Shown in pieces: positions 42,673 to 51,948 of a stretch of 64,000 nucleotides of DNA. Every line of letters begins with the position of its first letter. The stretch's first letter is position 1. The notes beneath the pieces were generated by a model that saw only the letters and a list, made by a program, of their open reading frames with translations, was not told the origin of the DNA and did no database searches. Source of the DNA: Alkalicella caledoniensis (GTDB lineage: Bacteria > Bacillota > Proteinivoracia > Proteinivoracales > Proteinivoracaceae). The position numbers and the translations under genes are program-made. Location of the stretch: the NCBI RefSeq assembly GCF_014467015.1, contig NZ_CP058559.1, positions 1-64,000 of the forward strand. The letters run 5' to 3'.

Positions 42673-42697
42673 TTCTTAATGCTGCATCAATATATTT

Positions 42698-45055
42698 TTA
42701 GTTTCGAATTGTAACATCCGTTTGAAGCTTGATGCTGTTATGCCAGAAGTTGTACTCATTTAGCTTCTGGTTTGCTTCATTATATACAGGCTTTGTTCCC
42801 GTTGGATCCTTTATGGTTACCATTAAACAGAACTCTTGACTTGGCACTGAGCCTTCTTGCTGAGATTTCACTTCGATATGATCTCTGTAAAGTCCTCTGA
42901 TATATAAGTACCAGTTCTTATCTTTAGTAAGAAACTTTTTCTGATTTCCATCAGTCATTTCCGATAGATTCACAGCGTATTTTTTCACAGGGTAGTACTT
43001 GTCCCCATATTTTATCAAAAGTCTTTCCTTTAGGGCAAATTCATCAGTATTGCTTCTCATCTTTTTCTTACTGTAATAATCTTCAAGAAGTACATTTTGA
43101 GACCCGTCTCGCCCTACTGGATTTAGAATATTTCGCTTCGTTGTATCTCTATCTTTTTTACCATCATAAGTACCCATCTTAATATCCACATTGGATTGGC
43201 AGTACTCCGCTCGCTGGCTTGAATCCAAAATAGGGTTATAGACTAGGGTCACAACAATCTGCCCAGTGAAATAATCTCCATCAACAAGACAGTCCGGCAT
43301 AGGGAAATCCATCATGTCTATGTACTCCCCTTTTGCAATTTCATCTCTAAGAATCAGCGTTACTTCATGAGGTGAATTGTAAAGTATCTCTCTTACTGGC
43401 TGTGGCTTTCCAAACCCGACTTGATTTACCCTTTCAGTAACAGGAACATTAAGGTTTTCTGAGTAGCTTGCAGAATGAACCATTAATGCTTTGATTAGTA
43501 ATGGATCAAACTCTTCATCCATTTCTTGATGAAGGCCTGCTGCAAGTGCTGCAATCCTTGGAGTTGAATAGCTTGTTCCCACAGATTGACGAACAGCGCC
43601 ATCCAAACCAAATGATTTAACGCCTGTTGTAACCATACTGCCATTCCCATCAGTACCAGCATTCCCACCATAATGTACAATCTCTGGCTTTATAATGTAG
43701 GATGGGCCTCTGCCAATACGTGTAAATGGGGAAGGGTTATCAACCTCTGCAAAGTCTAAAGACGCTTTCTTATGGGCCAGAGAGCCGACCACAATGGAAC
43801 GGACACTATCAGCTCCTTGATGAATCTTTCCCTTTGGATGGCCTTTTCTAAAATTTCCGCAGTTTCCCGCTGACTTACAGATTAGCACCCCATACTGGTC
43901 CTGCAGAGCATCAAGAGCTACTGCAAAATCTGAAAAACTATACTCATCTACTTCGTTAACAACACTAATGGATAAATTCCATACTTTAACCTTTCGATGG
44001 TGGGCCTTTACAGCCTCTTGGATATTTCTAATTAACTCATCCTCTTCAATTCCTTCTTTATCTGTATCTGGATATACACAGGCATCTAGGATTTTGACAC
44101 CCTCAGTTCCTACCCATTCTTGATCTTCTAGATGATCACCATAAACAACCACACCAGATACAAAAGTTCCATGATCTCTTTTTACATATGGTTCTGGATA
44201 AGCTGTATACCTCTCTTCAGTAAGCCATGGTTTTAAATGAGGAATATCTGCCACTCCATTATCTAATACTCCAACTATTGCATATTTTTTCCCTTGTTTA
44301 GGGCTAGAAATATTAATAGTAGCTTCATCTTCTCCCATATCCAATGCAACTGTGTATTTTGGCATTGGCTCTATAGAGAAGATCGCTTCAAAAACTTCAT
44401 TTTGATTAATTGACATAAACTCATCAAGATTAACACCTTTAATATTGTAAACCACGTGACTTGGGGTGTAGTTGGTCCTAGATATCTCCAAGCCTAATTC
44501 TTTTATAGACCTTTCAAAATAGTTCCTTATGGCTGTATTTTGCTCGTAGTTTTGGAAGTCAATAAGTTTAACCTTGTAATCAATAGGCTCTGAGCTTTCA
44601 CTTTTATCAATAATCGGTTTAAAATCCGAAATACTATCAATAGCTGATAGCGCATGAGCATAGCGTTGTGTATTATTAAGGCGTTCGATAATCTTCTCTA
44701 CTTCCCGAGAGTCATCCACCTTGATAATTAATTCGTCTTCTTCCGCTAAACCAAGTACATTATTATCTGTACCTGTTCTAAAAAGATTGCTAACTTCACG
44801 CCTATGGGTCTTAGCCGTAGCATCATCAATAATTTTAGTCTTGAAAACAACAGGAATTAACGAATTTTCTTTTTCTTTTTTCAACACTTCAGCTTTAAAT
44901 TCTTGAACAACATCTACAAAGGCTCTAGATTTAATCATCAGCTCTTCTGGACTCAAGACGAACTTAGGAGGATCTCCGCCTCCACCAGCTTCCACCCTCA
45001 TGTTATCGACTTCTCTTTTAGCAAAAAACTTAATTGGTAATCTTTCATCTGCCAT
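42698..45055 (-). CDS. ietS: IetS-like subtilisin-family serine protease
   Basis: 785 residues. The S8 catalytic triad is visible: VGVLDNGVAD (Asp265), KRDHGTFVSGV (His295) and VGTSYSTPRIAALAAG (Ser495), with the oxyanion Asn in CKSAGNCG (Asn398). There is no signal peptide, so it acts in the cytoplasm. A 240-residue N-terminal region and a 270-residue C-terminal beta-rich region flank the protease. It follows an AAA ATPase gene by 20 bases. This pair matches IetAS, first known from Ti plasmid stability and incompatibility and later shown to act against phage. Confidence 0.85.
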   Translation of the reverse strand: MADERLPIKFFAKREVDNMRVEAGGGGDPPKFVLSPEELMIKSRAFVDVVQEFKAEVLKKEKENSLIPVVFKTKIIDDATAKTHRREVSNLFRTGTDNNVLGLAEEDELIIKVDDSREVEKIIERLNNTQRYAHALSAIDSISDFKPIIDKSESSEPIDYKVKLIDFQNYEQNTAIRNYFERSIKELGLEISRTNYTPSHVVYNIKGVNLDEFMSINQNEVFEAIFSIEPMPKYTVALDMGEDEATINISSPKQGKKYAIVGVLDNGVADIPHLKPWLTEERYTAYPEPYVKRDHGTFVSGVVVYGDHLEDQEWVGTEGVKILDACVYPDTDKEGIEEDELIRNIQEAVKAHHRKVKVWNLSISVVNEVDEYSFSDFAVALDALQDQYGVLICKSAGNCGNFRKGHPKGKIHQGADSVRSIVVGSLAHKKASLDFAEVDNPSPFTRIGRGPSYIIKPEIVHYGGNAGTDGNGSMVTTGVKSFGLDGAVRQSVGTSYSTPRIAALAAGLHQEMDEEFDPLLIKALMVHSASYSENLNVPVTERVNQVGFGKPQPVREILYNSPHEVTLILRDEIAKGEYIDMMDFPMPDCLVDGDYFTGQIVVTLVYNPILDSSQRAEYCQSNVDIKMGTYDGKKDRDTTKRNILNPVGRDGSQNVLLEDYYSKKKMRSNTDEFALKERLLIKYGDKYYPVKKYAVNLSEMTDGNQKKFLTKDKNWYLYIRGLYRDHIEVKSQQEGSVPSQEFCLMVTIKDPTGTKPVYNEANQKLNEYNFWHNSIKLQTDVTIRN

Positions 45056-45075
45056 TTACTACACCACCCCTCGTT

Positions 45076-46170
45076 TTATTCTGGCGAACTTGCTACATCT
45101 CTCACCTTCCGTAATGAATAATTGAAATTGTCACTAACTTCCTTTTGAGTCACGCCATATTGCAATAAATACTTGATAAATTCATTCTCGCTTATAATCT
45201 TATGATTCCGATATAAATAAACTTCTTGAAGCATATCCCAGTTATGTGTTGCTCCCTTTTTGTTGATGATAGATTTCTTTATGGTATTGTTTACGACTGT
45301 CTTTACATCCGCATGGCTAATGCCTTCAAAGGCCGCTGCCAACATTTCTAGTTTTTTATCGTTCTCAACCACATTGCTTTTTAGACTTTTTACATGAAGT
45401 TTAATCAGCTGCATAATCTCTTCTTTATTAGGTTTTTCCAAAGTAATAATCTTAGAGAATCTTCTCCACACAGCAGGGTCCAACAGTTCATGATGATTAG
45501 TTGCTGCAATAAGGATACTGTTTTGACTAAAATCATCTATATTTTGAAGTAGGCTATTCACAACCCTTTTTAATTCCCCTAGTTCATGCTTATCATCTCT
45601 TAATTTTGCAACAACATCAAATTCATCTAGGAACAAGATGCAGTCTCTCTTCGAAGCATAGTCAAAGATTTTTCTTATGTTCTTTGCTGTACTACCAAGA
45701 AGCGATGATACTAGACCATCTAATCTTACTGTTACAAGTGGTAATCCTGTTTTATATGCAATAAATCTCGCCACCGTTGTTTTCCCACATCCCGGTGGAC
45801 CGTATAAAAGTAAAGAGCTAACCATTTCAATCCCAGCACGTAGTATTTCATCTCTCTCCTCGTAGCCATGAATGAACTCGTCAATCTCTTCATGTATATA
45901 AGACTTCAAAATAGGTGCTTCAAATGATTTATCCGGTATAAAAATATCCACCATATCCATACGACTCTCCGTATCTACTGGCTTGGTGGAGAAATCATCT
46001 AAAGATGCCATCCTCGTTTTCTTATTCACTAAAAGAGATCGTATTTTCTTGGCAAGAGAAGCATCTCCAGATTTCTCTAAGTTTTCAGCGAGAACCTGAG
46101 CATAATTATAAACCTTCTCTTTATCGCCAATCATTCCACCTTCTATAATTTTAACAATCTCTGTATACAT
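45076..46170 (-). CDS. ietA: IetA-like AAA-family ATPase
   Basis: About 364 residues from the ATG at 46170, nine bases past GGAGG; an in-frame Met at 46215 has no site. Walker A LLYGPPGCGKTTVARFIA, Walker B CILFLDEFDVVA, sensor ATNHHELLDPAVWRRF and the arginine finger region are all of the FtsH/Spastin-like AAA class. A short N-terminal helical domain precedes. Together with the subtilase it forms the IetAS system, where the ATPase is thought to restrain or target the protease. The upstream region contains 21-bp repeats. Confidence 0.87.
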   Translation of the reverse strand: MYTEIVKIIEGGMIGDKEKVYNYAQVLAENLEKSGDASLAKKIRSLLVNKKTRMASLDDFSTKPVDTESRMDMVDIFIPDKSFEAPILKSYIHEEIDEFIHGYEERDEILRAGIEMVSSLLLYGPPGCGKTTVARFIAYKTGLPLVTVRLDGLVSSLLGSTAKNIRKIFDYASKRDCILFLDEFDVVAKLRDDKHELGELKRVVNSLLQNIDDFSQNSILIAATNHHELLDPAVWRRFSKIITLEKPNKEEIMQLIKLHVKSLKSNVVENDKKLEMLAAAFEGISHADVKTVVNNTIKKSIINKKGATHNWDMLQEVYLYRNHKIISENEFIKYLLQYGVTQKEVSDNFNYSLRKVRDVASSPE

Positions 46171-46249
46171 TTCGCATTCCTCCAGACAGTAATATTTTAA
46201 CCCACACAGATACATTTGTCAATGTATTTGTTATTTTTATTCCCATTTT

Positions 46250-46333
46250 CGTTAGATTTATTCCGTTATTCGTTATATTTTATCGTTCTATCGTTATTTT
46301 GTTGCTTGATTTCGTTATCTTTCATTTTAACCA
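46250..46333. repeat. Degenerate 21-bp repeats upstream of the IetAS operon
   Basis: CGTTA recurs at 46250, 46271, 46292 and 46313, exactly 21 bp (two helical turns) apart, with an intermediate copy at 46264 and a CGTTC at 46284. The DNA is AT-rich between. Spacing suits an operator array bound on one face of the helix, or iteron-like sites. Confidence 0.5.
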
Positions 46334-46356
46334 GCGTAGTGTCTCCCCCTAAATAA

Positions 46357-46404
46357 AAAAGAACCAAGGCCAGAGCTTCTTTCATACTGACTGCTTGGTT
46401 CTTT
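46357..46404 (-). terminator. Terminator after the fused recombinase gene
   Basis: AAAGAACCAAG pairs with CTTGGTTCTTT (11 bp) around a 25-base loop, followed by TTTATTT on the minus strand. It separates the recombinases from the IetAS operon. Confidence 0.7.
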
Positions 46405-46416
46405 ATCTAATACTTT

Positions 46417-49400
46417 TTAAATTGAGATGTATCTTTGATGGCGATTTCCAGGATCTTCAGGAATTGTATACTTTAATCTTTTCATTTTCATTAAAGGCTT
46501 TATAACTGATTTTCTAAAATAGCTATAGGATATTTGCTTCCTCTCATTCATGAAGGCGTGCAGCTCTTTATACTGTTTAGGTTCTTTACAATACTCAAGC
46601 ATAGCTTTTACATCTGGCCCATTTAGAAAATCTAGCTTCTTAGCTTTTCTTATTTTCTCTCTCCGTGTATCAAGTAACTTCTGAAATTCTTCGTACCTGT
46701 AATCTATGGTCCACTCAATACCTAAGTGAAGTTGGTAAACTATACCCCCATCTTTATAAATCCACGCTTCCTTAATAACCCTATCAAATATGGATGCCTC
46801 AAAATACATAAACTTTTCAGGATCTATTCCTTCCATGCTATTGATTCTTCCTTCATCTACTTTTTCTATCTCTTTTATAAACCATGCTAGCTCCTGCCCA
46901 AGCTCATCCACCTTAACCTCACGATCCGTGTATTCCTTCAGTTTGCTTTGTAACGCCACTATTTTCTCGGTCAATTCATCTACCTTCTTTGAATCCTGGC
47001 CCTTCTTATTAAGCTCTTGATCTACTACCTTATACAAAGTTTGATTCAGGTTTTCTATCTGCATCTTAATATCGTCTTTATCTCTTTGTTCTTCTTTGCT
47101 AAGCTTAAGGGAATTAATATACTTCATTACTTTAGACTGAAATGCACTACCATGATTTTTTATGTGTTGCAGGGTCTTCATGAAATGAAGCTCTAAATAC
47201 TTCTGGTTTAATTGATGGGTGTCACATTTGTCTACTAAAAAACCTTTGTGGGCCCTATTACAAATCCAACTATGTTTTTCTATCGAACCCTCAATAACTC
47301 TTCTATGCCCAATGGGTGAACCGCACTCACTACAATTTAATAACCCTTCAAACGATTTATTTTTTCTTCCATCTTTGGGGTATTTCATTTTATTTCGATT
47401 GACAAATTTCTCTGCTCGTTTTTCAAGAATCTCTTGTACCCTTTCCCAGTCATCACTTGAAACAATGGCTTCATGGCGGTTTTCAATTAAGTACTGTGGT
47501 AACTCACCCCTATTTGGCGCCTTCTTATCTGATAGGGTGTCTTTGGTATAGGTCTTTTGATATAAATAATTTCCTCGATAAACTTCACTCATTACCATAA
47601 ATTTTACGGTCTGAAGCCACCACTGGCCATTACCAGTTGATGTTTTAACTCCCTTAAAATTAAGGTCCTTAGCTATTTGATTGTAGCTTTTTCCGTCAAG
47701 AATATCTTGATACATTCCTCTAATAACCTCAGCTTCTTCCTCTACTATTTCCCACTCTCCATTTTTTCCTGCTCTGTAGCCATAGGGAGTAATACTTGGA
47801 TTAACAATTCCCCTTTCAGCATATCGCCTTTTCCCCCATGACATAGCCTCCCCAGTATTTATGCTCTCTTCCTGTGCGATGCTTCCAAAGATTGAAATCA
47901 TCAAATCACTTTTTTCATCTTTTGTATGAATGCATTCTTTCTCAAAGTATACATAGACTGGGTTTGGTAGGTTTTTGAGCATACGGATTTTTTCAAGGCA
48001 ATCCAGAGAGTTTCGGCTAAACCTTGAAATTGATTTTGTTAATATCAAATCTACATTGCCCGCTTTGCATTCATCCATTAGCTTTAGAAACTCATTTCTA
48101 TTTCTGAGGGATTTTCCTGATATTCCTTCATCAGCATATATCCCGGCATATTCATATTGGGGATCTTTAAGAATAAGGTAGGTATAGTAGGCCACTTGGG
48201 TTTTCAAACTAACCATTTGCTCTTCTGAGTCAGTTGAAATTCTACAATAAGCCGCAGTCTTTAATTTAGGCTTATCGACCCTAGGAAGCAGATCCTTACG
48301 ATCTCTTAAAAGTAGATTAGCATTCAAACTTTTATTTAAACTCTTCATCACATAATCCTTCTGCCCTGGCTCTATTTTGATGATGTCAGAATATGCGTTA
48401 AGACTCAAATCAACATCCTCCTTCCCCTTAGATTTTTTCACGTCAGCTTTATCTTTATTAGGGCCATTATCCCTTTCAAAGAAATAAAGCTCTTCACTTT
48501 TACTACCTTCTATTTTTTTAGCAGGCTCAAATGTCATGTCATTCTTCGGTTCTACTTTATCTAATTTGGCCTGCTTTTCTTTATAAATTGCTTTTAACTT
48601 CTCTGCATCTCCCATCTCCGTCTGAGTACCATCAATCCAGCGAACAGTATAGTCCTCAGGTGTATAAATAATTAACTCTGAAATCCATGCCCGCATTATT
48701 TCAATGGTTACATTTGAAAGGAATAACTCCAGTGATTTATTTTCTTTAAGCCAAGTGATAGCATTTACTCTAAGCCCTCTATCATCCTCAATCTTTGCTA
48801 CCTTGTTTTCAAAGTCCCGGTATTCCTTTTCCATCCGATCAATGTCTATGGATGTATCAGGAATTTCTGAAAGTGCTAGCTTTCTTTTAACAATTTCAAT
48901 CTCTGTAATGTATTTGAGGCGATGAAATTCAAAATGGTCATTCTGGTTAATTACTTGAAGCTCCTTCAAAAGCTCTGTCACTACTGCATCACAAGTTAAA
49001 TCATACTTTGTCTGCATGGCCCTTAGCATCATCTCTCGAAGCATATGTTTTTTATAGGTAATCGAATCACAGATTTTCATTACCCTGGGTGCGCACCGGT
49101 AATTTTGAAGTTCACGCTTATATTCGCAGCTGAACTTGTATCCACACCTACCACACTCTAATCTTCCCGATAATGAGTTATAGGCTTTTGGTTTTACCGG
49201 ACCACGCTTTTGAGTACTTCCTTCTATTTTCTTTTGAACCAGATTAAATAAATCGGTGCTAATTATTGCTTCATGAGAATTCTCTATAAACACCAAATCT
49301 CGCTGCCCATACTGTACTTTATTTGTAAACAAATCCCTTGTTATCTCTCTAGCAAGTTTGTTCCCTGTGTAGGTCACATTTTTAAGGACAGCTTTCACAA

Positions 49401-50148
49401 GTTGGGATGACCATATATCTTTTCCCTTAATAGTTTTGATCTTCTTACCACTTAAGTTTCTGCCAATATCCGTAAAAGAAAGCCCCTCAAGATACAGATT
49501 AAAGATCATCTTGACCACCTCTGCTTCTTCGTCAATGATCTCAAGGGTCTGATCATCTCCCTCTCCCACCACTTTATAGCCTAGTAATCGCCCGAACTTT
49601 GGACTCCCTTTAAGAAACTTCTTTTCATACCCCCACATGGTTGAATTGGAGATGCTTTCAATTTCCTCCTGGGCCAATGCAGCATAGGTACTTAATAGAA
49701 ATTTATTATAATCCGTCGAGGTGTCTATCTTTTCTTTCTCAAAGTAGATTCCTACCTCTAGCTCTTTTAAGCGATTGACTAAGTCTATCAGTTCTTTGGA
49801 GTTTCGAGAAAACCTTGAAATGTTCTTTGTAAGAATCAGGTCAATCTTACCTTCTTCCGCATGACGAATTAATCTTTGAAATCCCCTCCTTCTACTAACT
49901 GAGGCTCCACTTACTCCATTGTCATAATAAATGCCTACAAATCGCCAATTGGGTTTACTCTTAATATAATGTGTATAGTGATGGACCTGATTCTCAAGAG
50001 ACCTTAATTGCTCTTGTTCTTTTAAACTTACTCGACAATAAGCTGCCACTTTAATTCCAGCCTCATTACTTTCAAATGGACTTTGATGCCTTTCGTTAAT
50101 GGGATTCCAAAGGGTCTGGACCCATAATCGTTTATCATTATCTTTCAA
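46417..50148 (-). CDS. Tandem fusion of two large serine recombinases
   Basis: 1243 residues with two complete serine recombinases in one chain. First unit: catalytic Ser in VAAYCRVSLKEQE (about residue 40), LTKNISRFSRNSKEL, a recombinase domain and a zinc ribbon (CGRCGYKFSC). Second unit: AAYCRISTDSEEQ (about residue 645), LTKSISRFSRNSLDC, then a zinc ribbon (CSECGSPIG) and coiled coil. A charged linker of about 110 residues joins them (SEELYFFERDNGPNKDK within). Large serine recombinases act as tetramers on att sites; a covalent dimer is unusual. The gene is the last of three adjacent recombinase genes between the prophage lysis module and the IetAS operon. Confidence 0.88.
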   Translation of the reverse strand: MKDNDKRLWVQTLWNPINERHQSPFESNEAGIKVAAYCRVSLKEQEQLRSLENQVHHYTHYIKSKPNWRFVGIYYDNGVSGASVSRRRGFQRLIRHAEEGKIDLILTKNISRFSRNSKELIDLVNRLKELEVGIYFEKEKIDTSTDYNKFLLSTYAALAQEEIESISNSTMWGYEKKFLKGSPKFGRLLGYKVVGEGDDQTLEIIDEEAEVVKMIFNLYLEGLSFTDIGRNLSGKKIKTIKGKDIWSSQLVKAVLKNVTYTGNKLAREITRDLFTNKVQYGQRDLVFIENSHEAIISTDLFNLVQKKIEGSTQKRGPVKPKAYNSLSGRLECGRCGYKFSCEYKRELQNYRCAPRVMKICDSITYKKHMLREMMLRAMQTKYDLTCDAVVTELLKELQVINQNDHFEFHRLKYITEIEIVKRKLALSEIPDTSIDIDRMEKEYRDFENKVAKIEDDRGLRVNAITWLKENKSLELFLSNVTIEIMRAWISELIIYTPEDYTVRWIDGTQTEMGDAEKLKAIYKEKQAKLDKVEPKNDMTFEPAKKIEGSKSEELYFFERDNGPNKDKADVKKSKGKEDVDLSLNAYSDIIKIEPGQKDYVMKSLNKSLNANLLLRDRKDLLPRVDKPKLKTAAYCRISTDSEEQMVSLKTQVAYYTYLILKDPQYEYAGIYADEGISGKSLRNRNEFLKLMDECKAGNVDLILTKSISRFSRNSLDCLEKIRMLKNLPNPVYVYFEKECIHTKDEKSDLMISIFGSIAQEESINTGEAMSWGKRRYAERGIVNPSITPYGYRAGKNGEWEIVEEEAEVIRGMYQDILDGKSYNQIAKDLNFKGVKTSTGNGQWWLQTVKFMVMSEVYRGNYLYQKTYTKDTLSDKKAPNRGELPQYLIENRHEAIVSSDDWERVQEILEKRAEKFVNRNKMKYPKDGRKNKSFEGLLNCSECGSPIGHRRVIEGSIEKHSWICNRAHKGFLVDKCDTHQLNQKYLELHFMKTLQHIKNHGSAFQSKVMKYINSLKLSKEEQRDKDDIKMQIENLNQTLYKVVDQELNKKGQDSKKVDELTEKIVALQSKLKEYTDREVKVDELGQELAWFIKEIEKVDEGRINSMEGIDPEKFMYFEASIFDRVIKEAWIYKDGGIVYQLHLGIEWTIDYRYEEFQKLLDTRREKIRKAKKLDFLNGPDVKAMLEYCKEPKQYKELHAFMNERKQISYSYFRKSVIKPLMKMKRLKYTIPEDPGNRHQRYISI

Positions 50149-50283
50149 TAAAAAAACTCCCTTCTTCAGTTGTGTTCTACCTATAAATAGATAGCTATAG
50201 GTATGTTCACTCTGTACCAGAGATATTGCAAGTTCTTTCTCTAGTTTTGAAAGGAGTTTTTTATATTTTGTTTGATTTATTCC

Positions 50284-51948
50284 TTATTTGGGTCTTTTAG
50301 CAAGGATTTTGCGCTTAACCCCACACTTAAATATAAATTCTACTATGTGATTTTTATATACTGTCACCCGTTCGATGGTTTTTACAAAGGCTTTTGAGTC
50401 AAATTCATCATCCGGTTTTTCTATCAAGTGAAGGTATTCAAGAAGCTTATCTAGGTTCTTCTTTAGATAAATACTCTCTTGTTTGTTTTTATAAAGGCCT
50501 TCATGCTCCATCTGTAGAATTTCCTGCTCATAAATTAGGTGTCTAAGATTTGCTTCATATAGTGGATCATGGGTCGTCATTTCTCTTTCAGATAGCTGAG
50601 TGATCTGGTCAGATACCCTGTCAATTTGTTCTTCCAATTCTTTAAGTCTAGCCTCTTCAGATTCAGTTAAAGCACATTCTTCTATGGCTTTATTGGCGTC
50701 CGCCATGACTCTCCCTATATTTTTCTGCATGTCATATAGTAGTTTCATAAAGCCTATCTCAAGGGCTGTTTCCCAAACATACTGGCTATTACAATCCTGA
50801 AACTCTGGATCCCTTCTGCAAGCTGCTCTACAATGCCATGTGGTGAAATAATATTTTTCCCCTTTTTTTGAAGATGTCATTCTCCTCCTAGTGACAGGCC
50901 TTCCACACTCACCGCAAAACAGTCGGTTTGAAAATGGTGAGGTTCCGCTATAACACATCCGGTATTTCTCATCCGGGTCTCGGAGCATTTTATTCCTTCT
51001 GTCCAGCTCCTCCTGAACCGCATACCAATCTTCCTCAGGAATTATGGCTGGGTGGGTATTCCTTATAAAATACTGGGGCTGATGGTCCTTGTTTCTCACC
51101 CTTTTATGGGTAAGAAAATCTACCGTGACCGATTTTTGTGCCAAGCAGTGGCCCATATACTTTTCATTTTTTAAAATTTTATAAACAGCATCACTGGTCC
51201 AGGTTTTATTTCCTCTAGCGGTTTTAAGACCATCTTTCGTGAGTCCTTTGGCAATGGTTGGTGTCCCTTTTCCATCTAGCAGCTCCTGGAAGATGCGTCT
51301 TACAATTTCAGCTTGTTCTTCATCAATGAATATCTGCCCTTCTTCATCGGTATCATAGCCTAAAAAGTAGGTGGTTGGGATATGAGGTTTTCCTTGAGAA
51401 AATCGTTTTTGAACTCCCCACTTTGTGTTTTCACTAATGGACCTTGATTCTTCCTGAGCCATAGATGAAAGAATGGTTAAAAAGAGCTCACTTTTACTGT
51501 CTAATGTGTCCAGGTTTTCCTTTTCAAAATACACGCCACAGGGCTTTGGTAGGTTCTTCAGCATTCGAACCGTTGACAAGCAGTCCAGTGTATTTCTGGC
51601 AAATCGACTAATGGATTTGGTAATAATGTAGTCAATCTTACCAGCCTTTGCATCTTCAATCATTTCTAAAAATCCTGCTCGATTTTTCGTTGAGGTTCCA
51701 GTAATTCCCTCATCAGTGTAAACCTTATAAAGTTCCCATGCCGGATTTTTTTGAATGTAGTCTGTGTAATATTCAACTTGAAGCTCATAACTGCCGCTTT
51801 GATGTTCTTCCATAGTGGATACCCTGGCATAAGCAGCGATTTTCTTTTTCTGTCCATCAACATGTTCTGCATTTCGATTAGTTCGAACCCTTGCAGGAAT
51901 AACCTTAACTCTTGATGTCCCACCAGGTCTAGATTGGTTTGTGATCAT
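50284..51948 (-). CDS. Large serine recombinase
   Basis: 554 residues. The N-terminal resolvase domain has the catalytic Ser in IAAYARVSTMEEHQ and the Arg in ITKSISRFARNTLDC, followed by the recombinase domain (GLKTARGNKTWTSDAVYKIL), a zinc ribbon (LFCGECGRPVTRRRM) and a coiled coil. This is the phage-integrase type that joins attP and attB and, with a directionality factor, reverses the reaction. Its start overlaps the stop of the upstream recombinase by one base. Translation of all is thus linked. Confidence 0.93.
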   Translation of the reverse strand: MITNQSRPGGTSRVKVIPARVRTNRNAEHVDGQKKKIAAYARVSTMEEHQSGSYELQVEYYTDYIQKNPAWELYKVYTDEGITGTSTKNRAGFLEMIEDAKAGKIDYIITKSISRFARNTLDCLSTVRMLKNLPKPCGVYFEKENLDTLDSKSELFLTILSSMAQEESRSISENTKWGVQKRFSQGKPHIPTTYFLGYDTDEEGQIFIDEEQAEIVRRIFQELLDGKGTPTIAKGLTKDGLKTARGNKTWTSDAVYKILKNEKYMGHCLAQKSVTVDFLTHKRVRNKDHQPQYFIRNTHPAIIPEEDWYAVQEELDRRNKMLRDPDEKYRMCYSGTSPFSNRLFCGECGRPVTRRRMTSSKKGEKYYFTTWHCRAACRRDPEFQDCNSQYVWETALEIGFMKLLYDMQKNIGRVMADANKAIEECALTESEEARLKELEEQIDRVSDQITQLSEREMTTHDPLYEANLRHLIYEQEILQMEHEGLYKNKQESIYLKKNLDKLLEYLHLIEKPDDEFDSKAFVKTIERVTVYKNHIVEFIFKCGVKRKILAKRPK

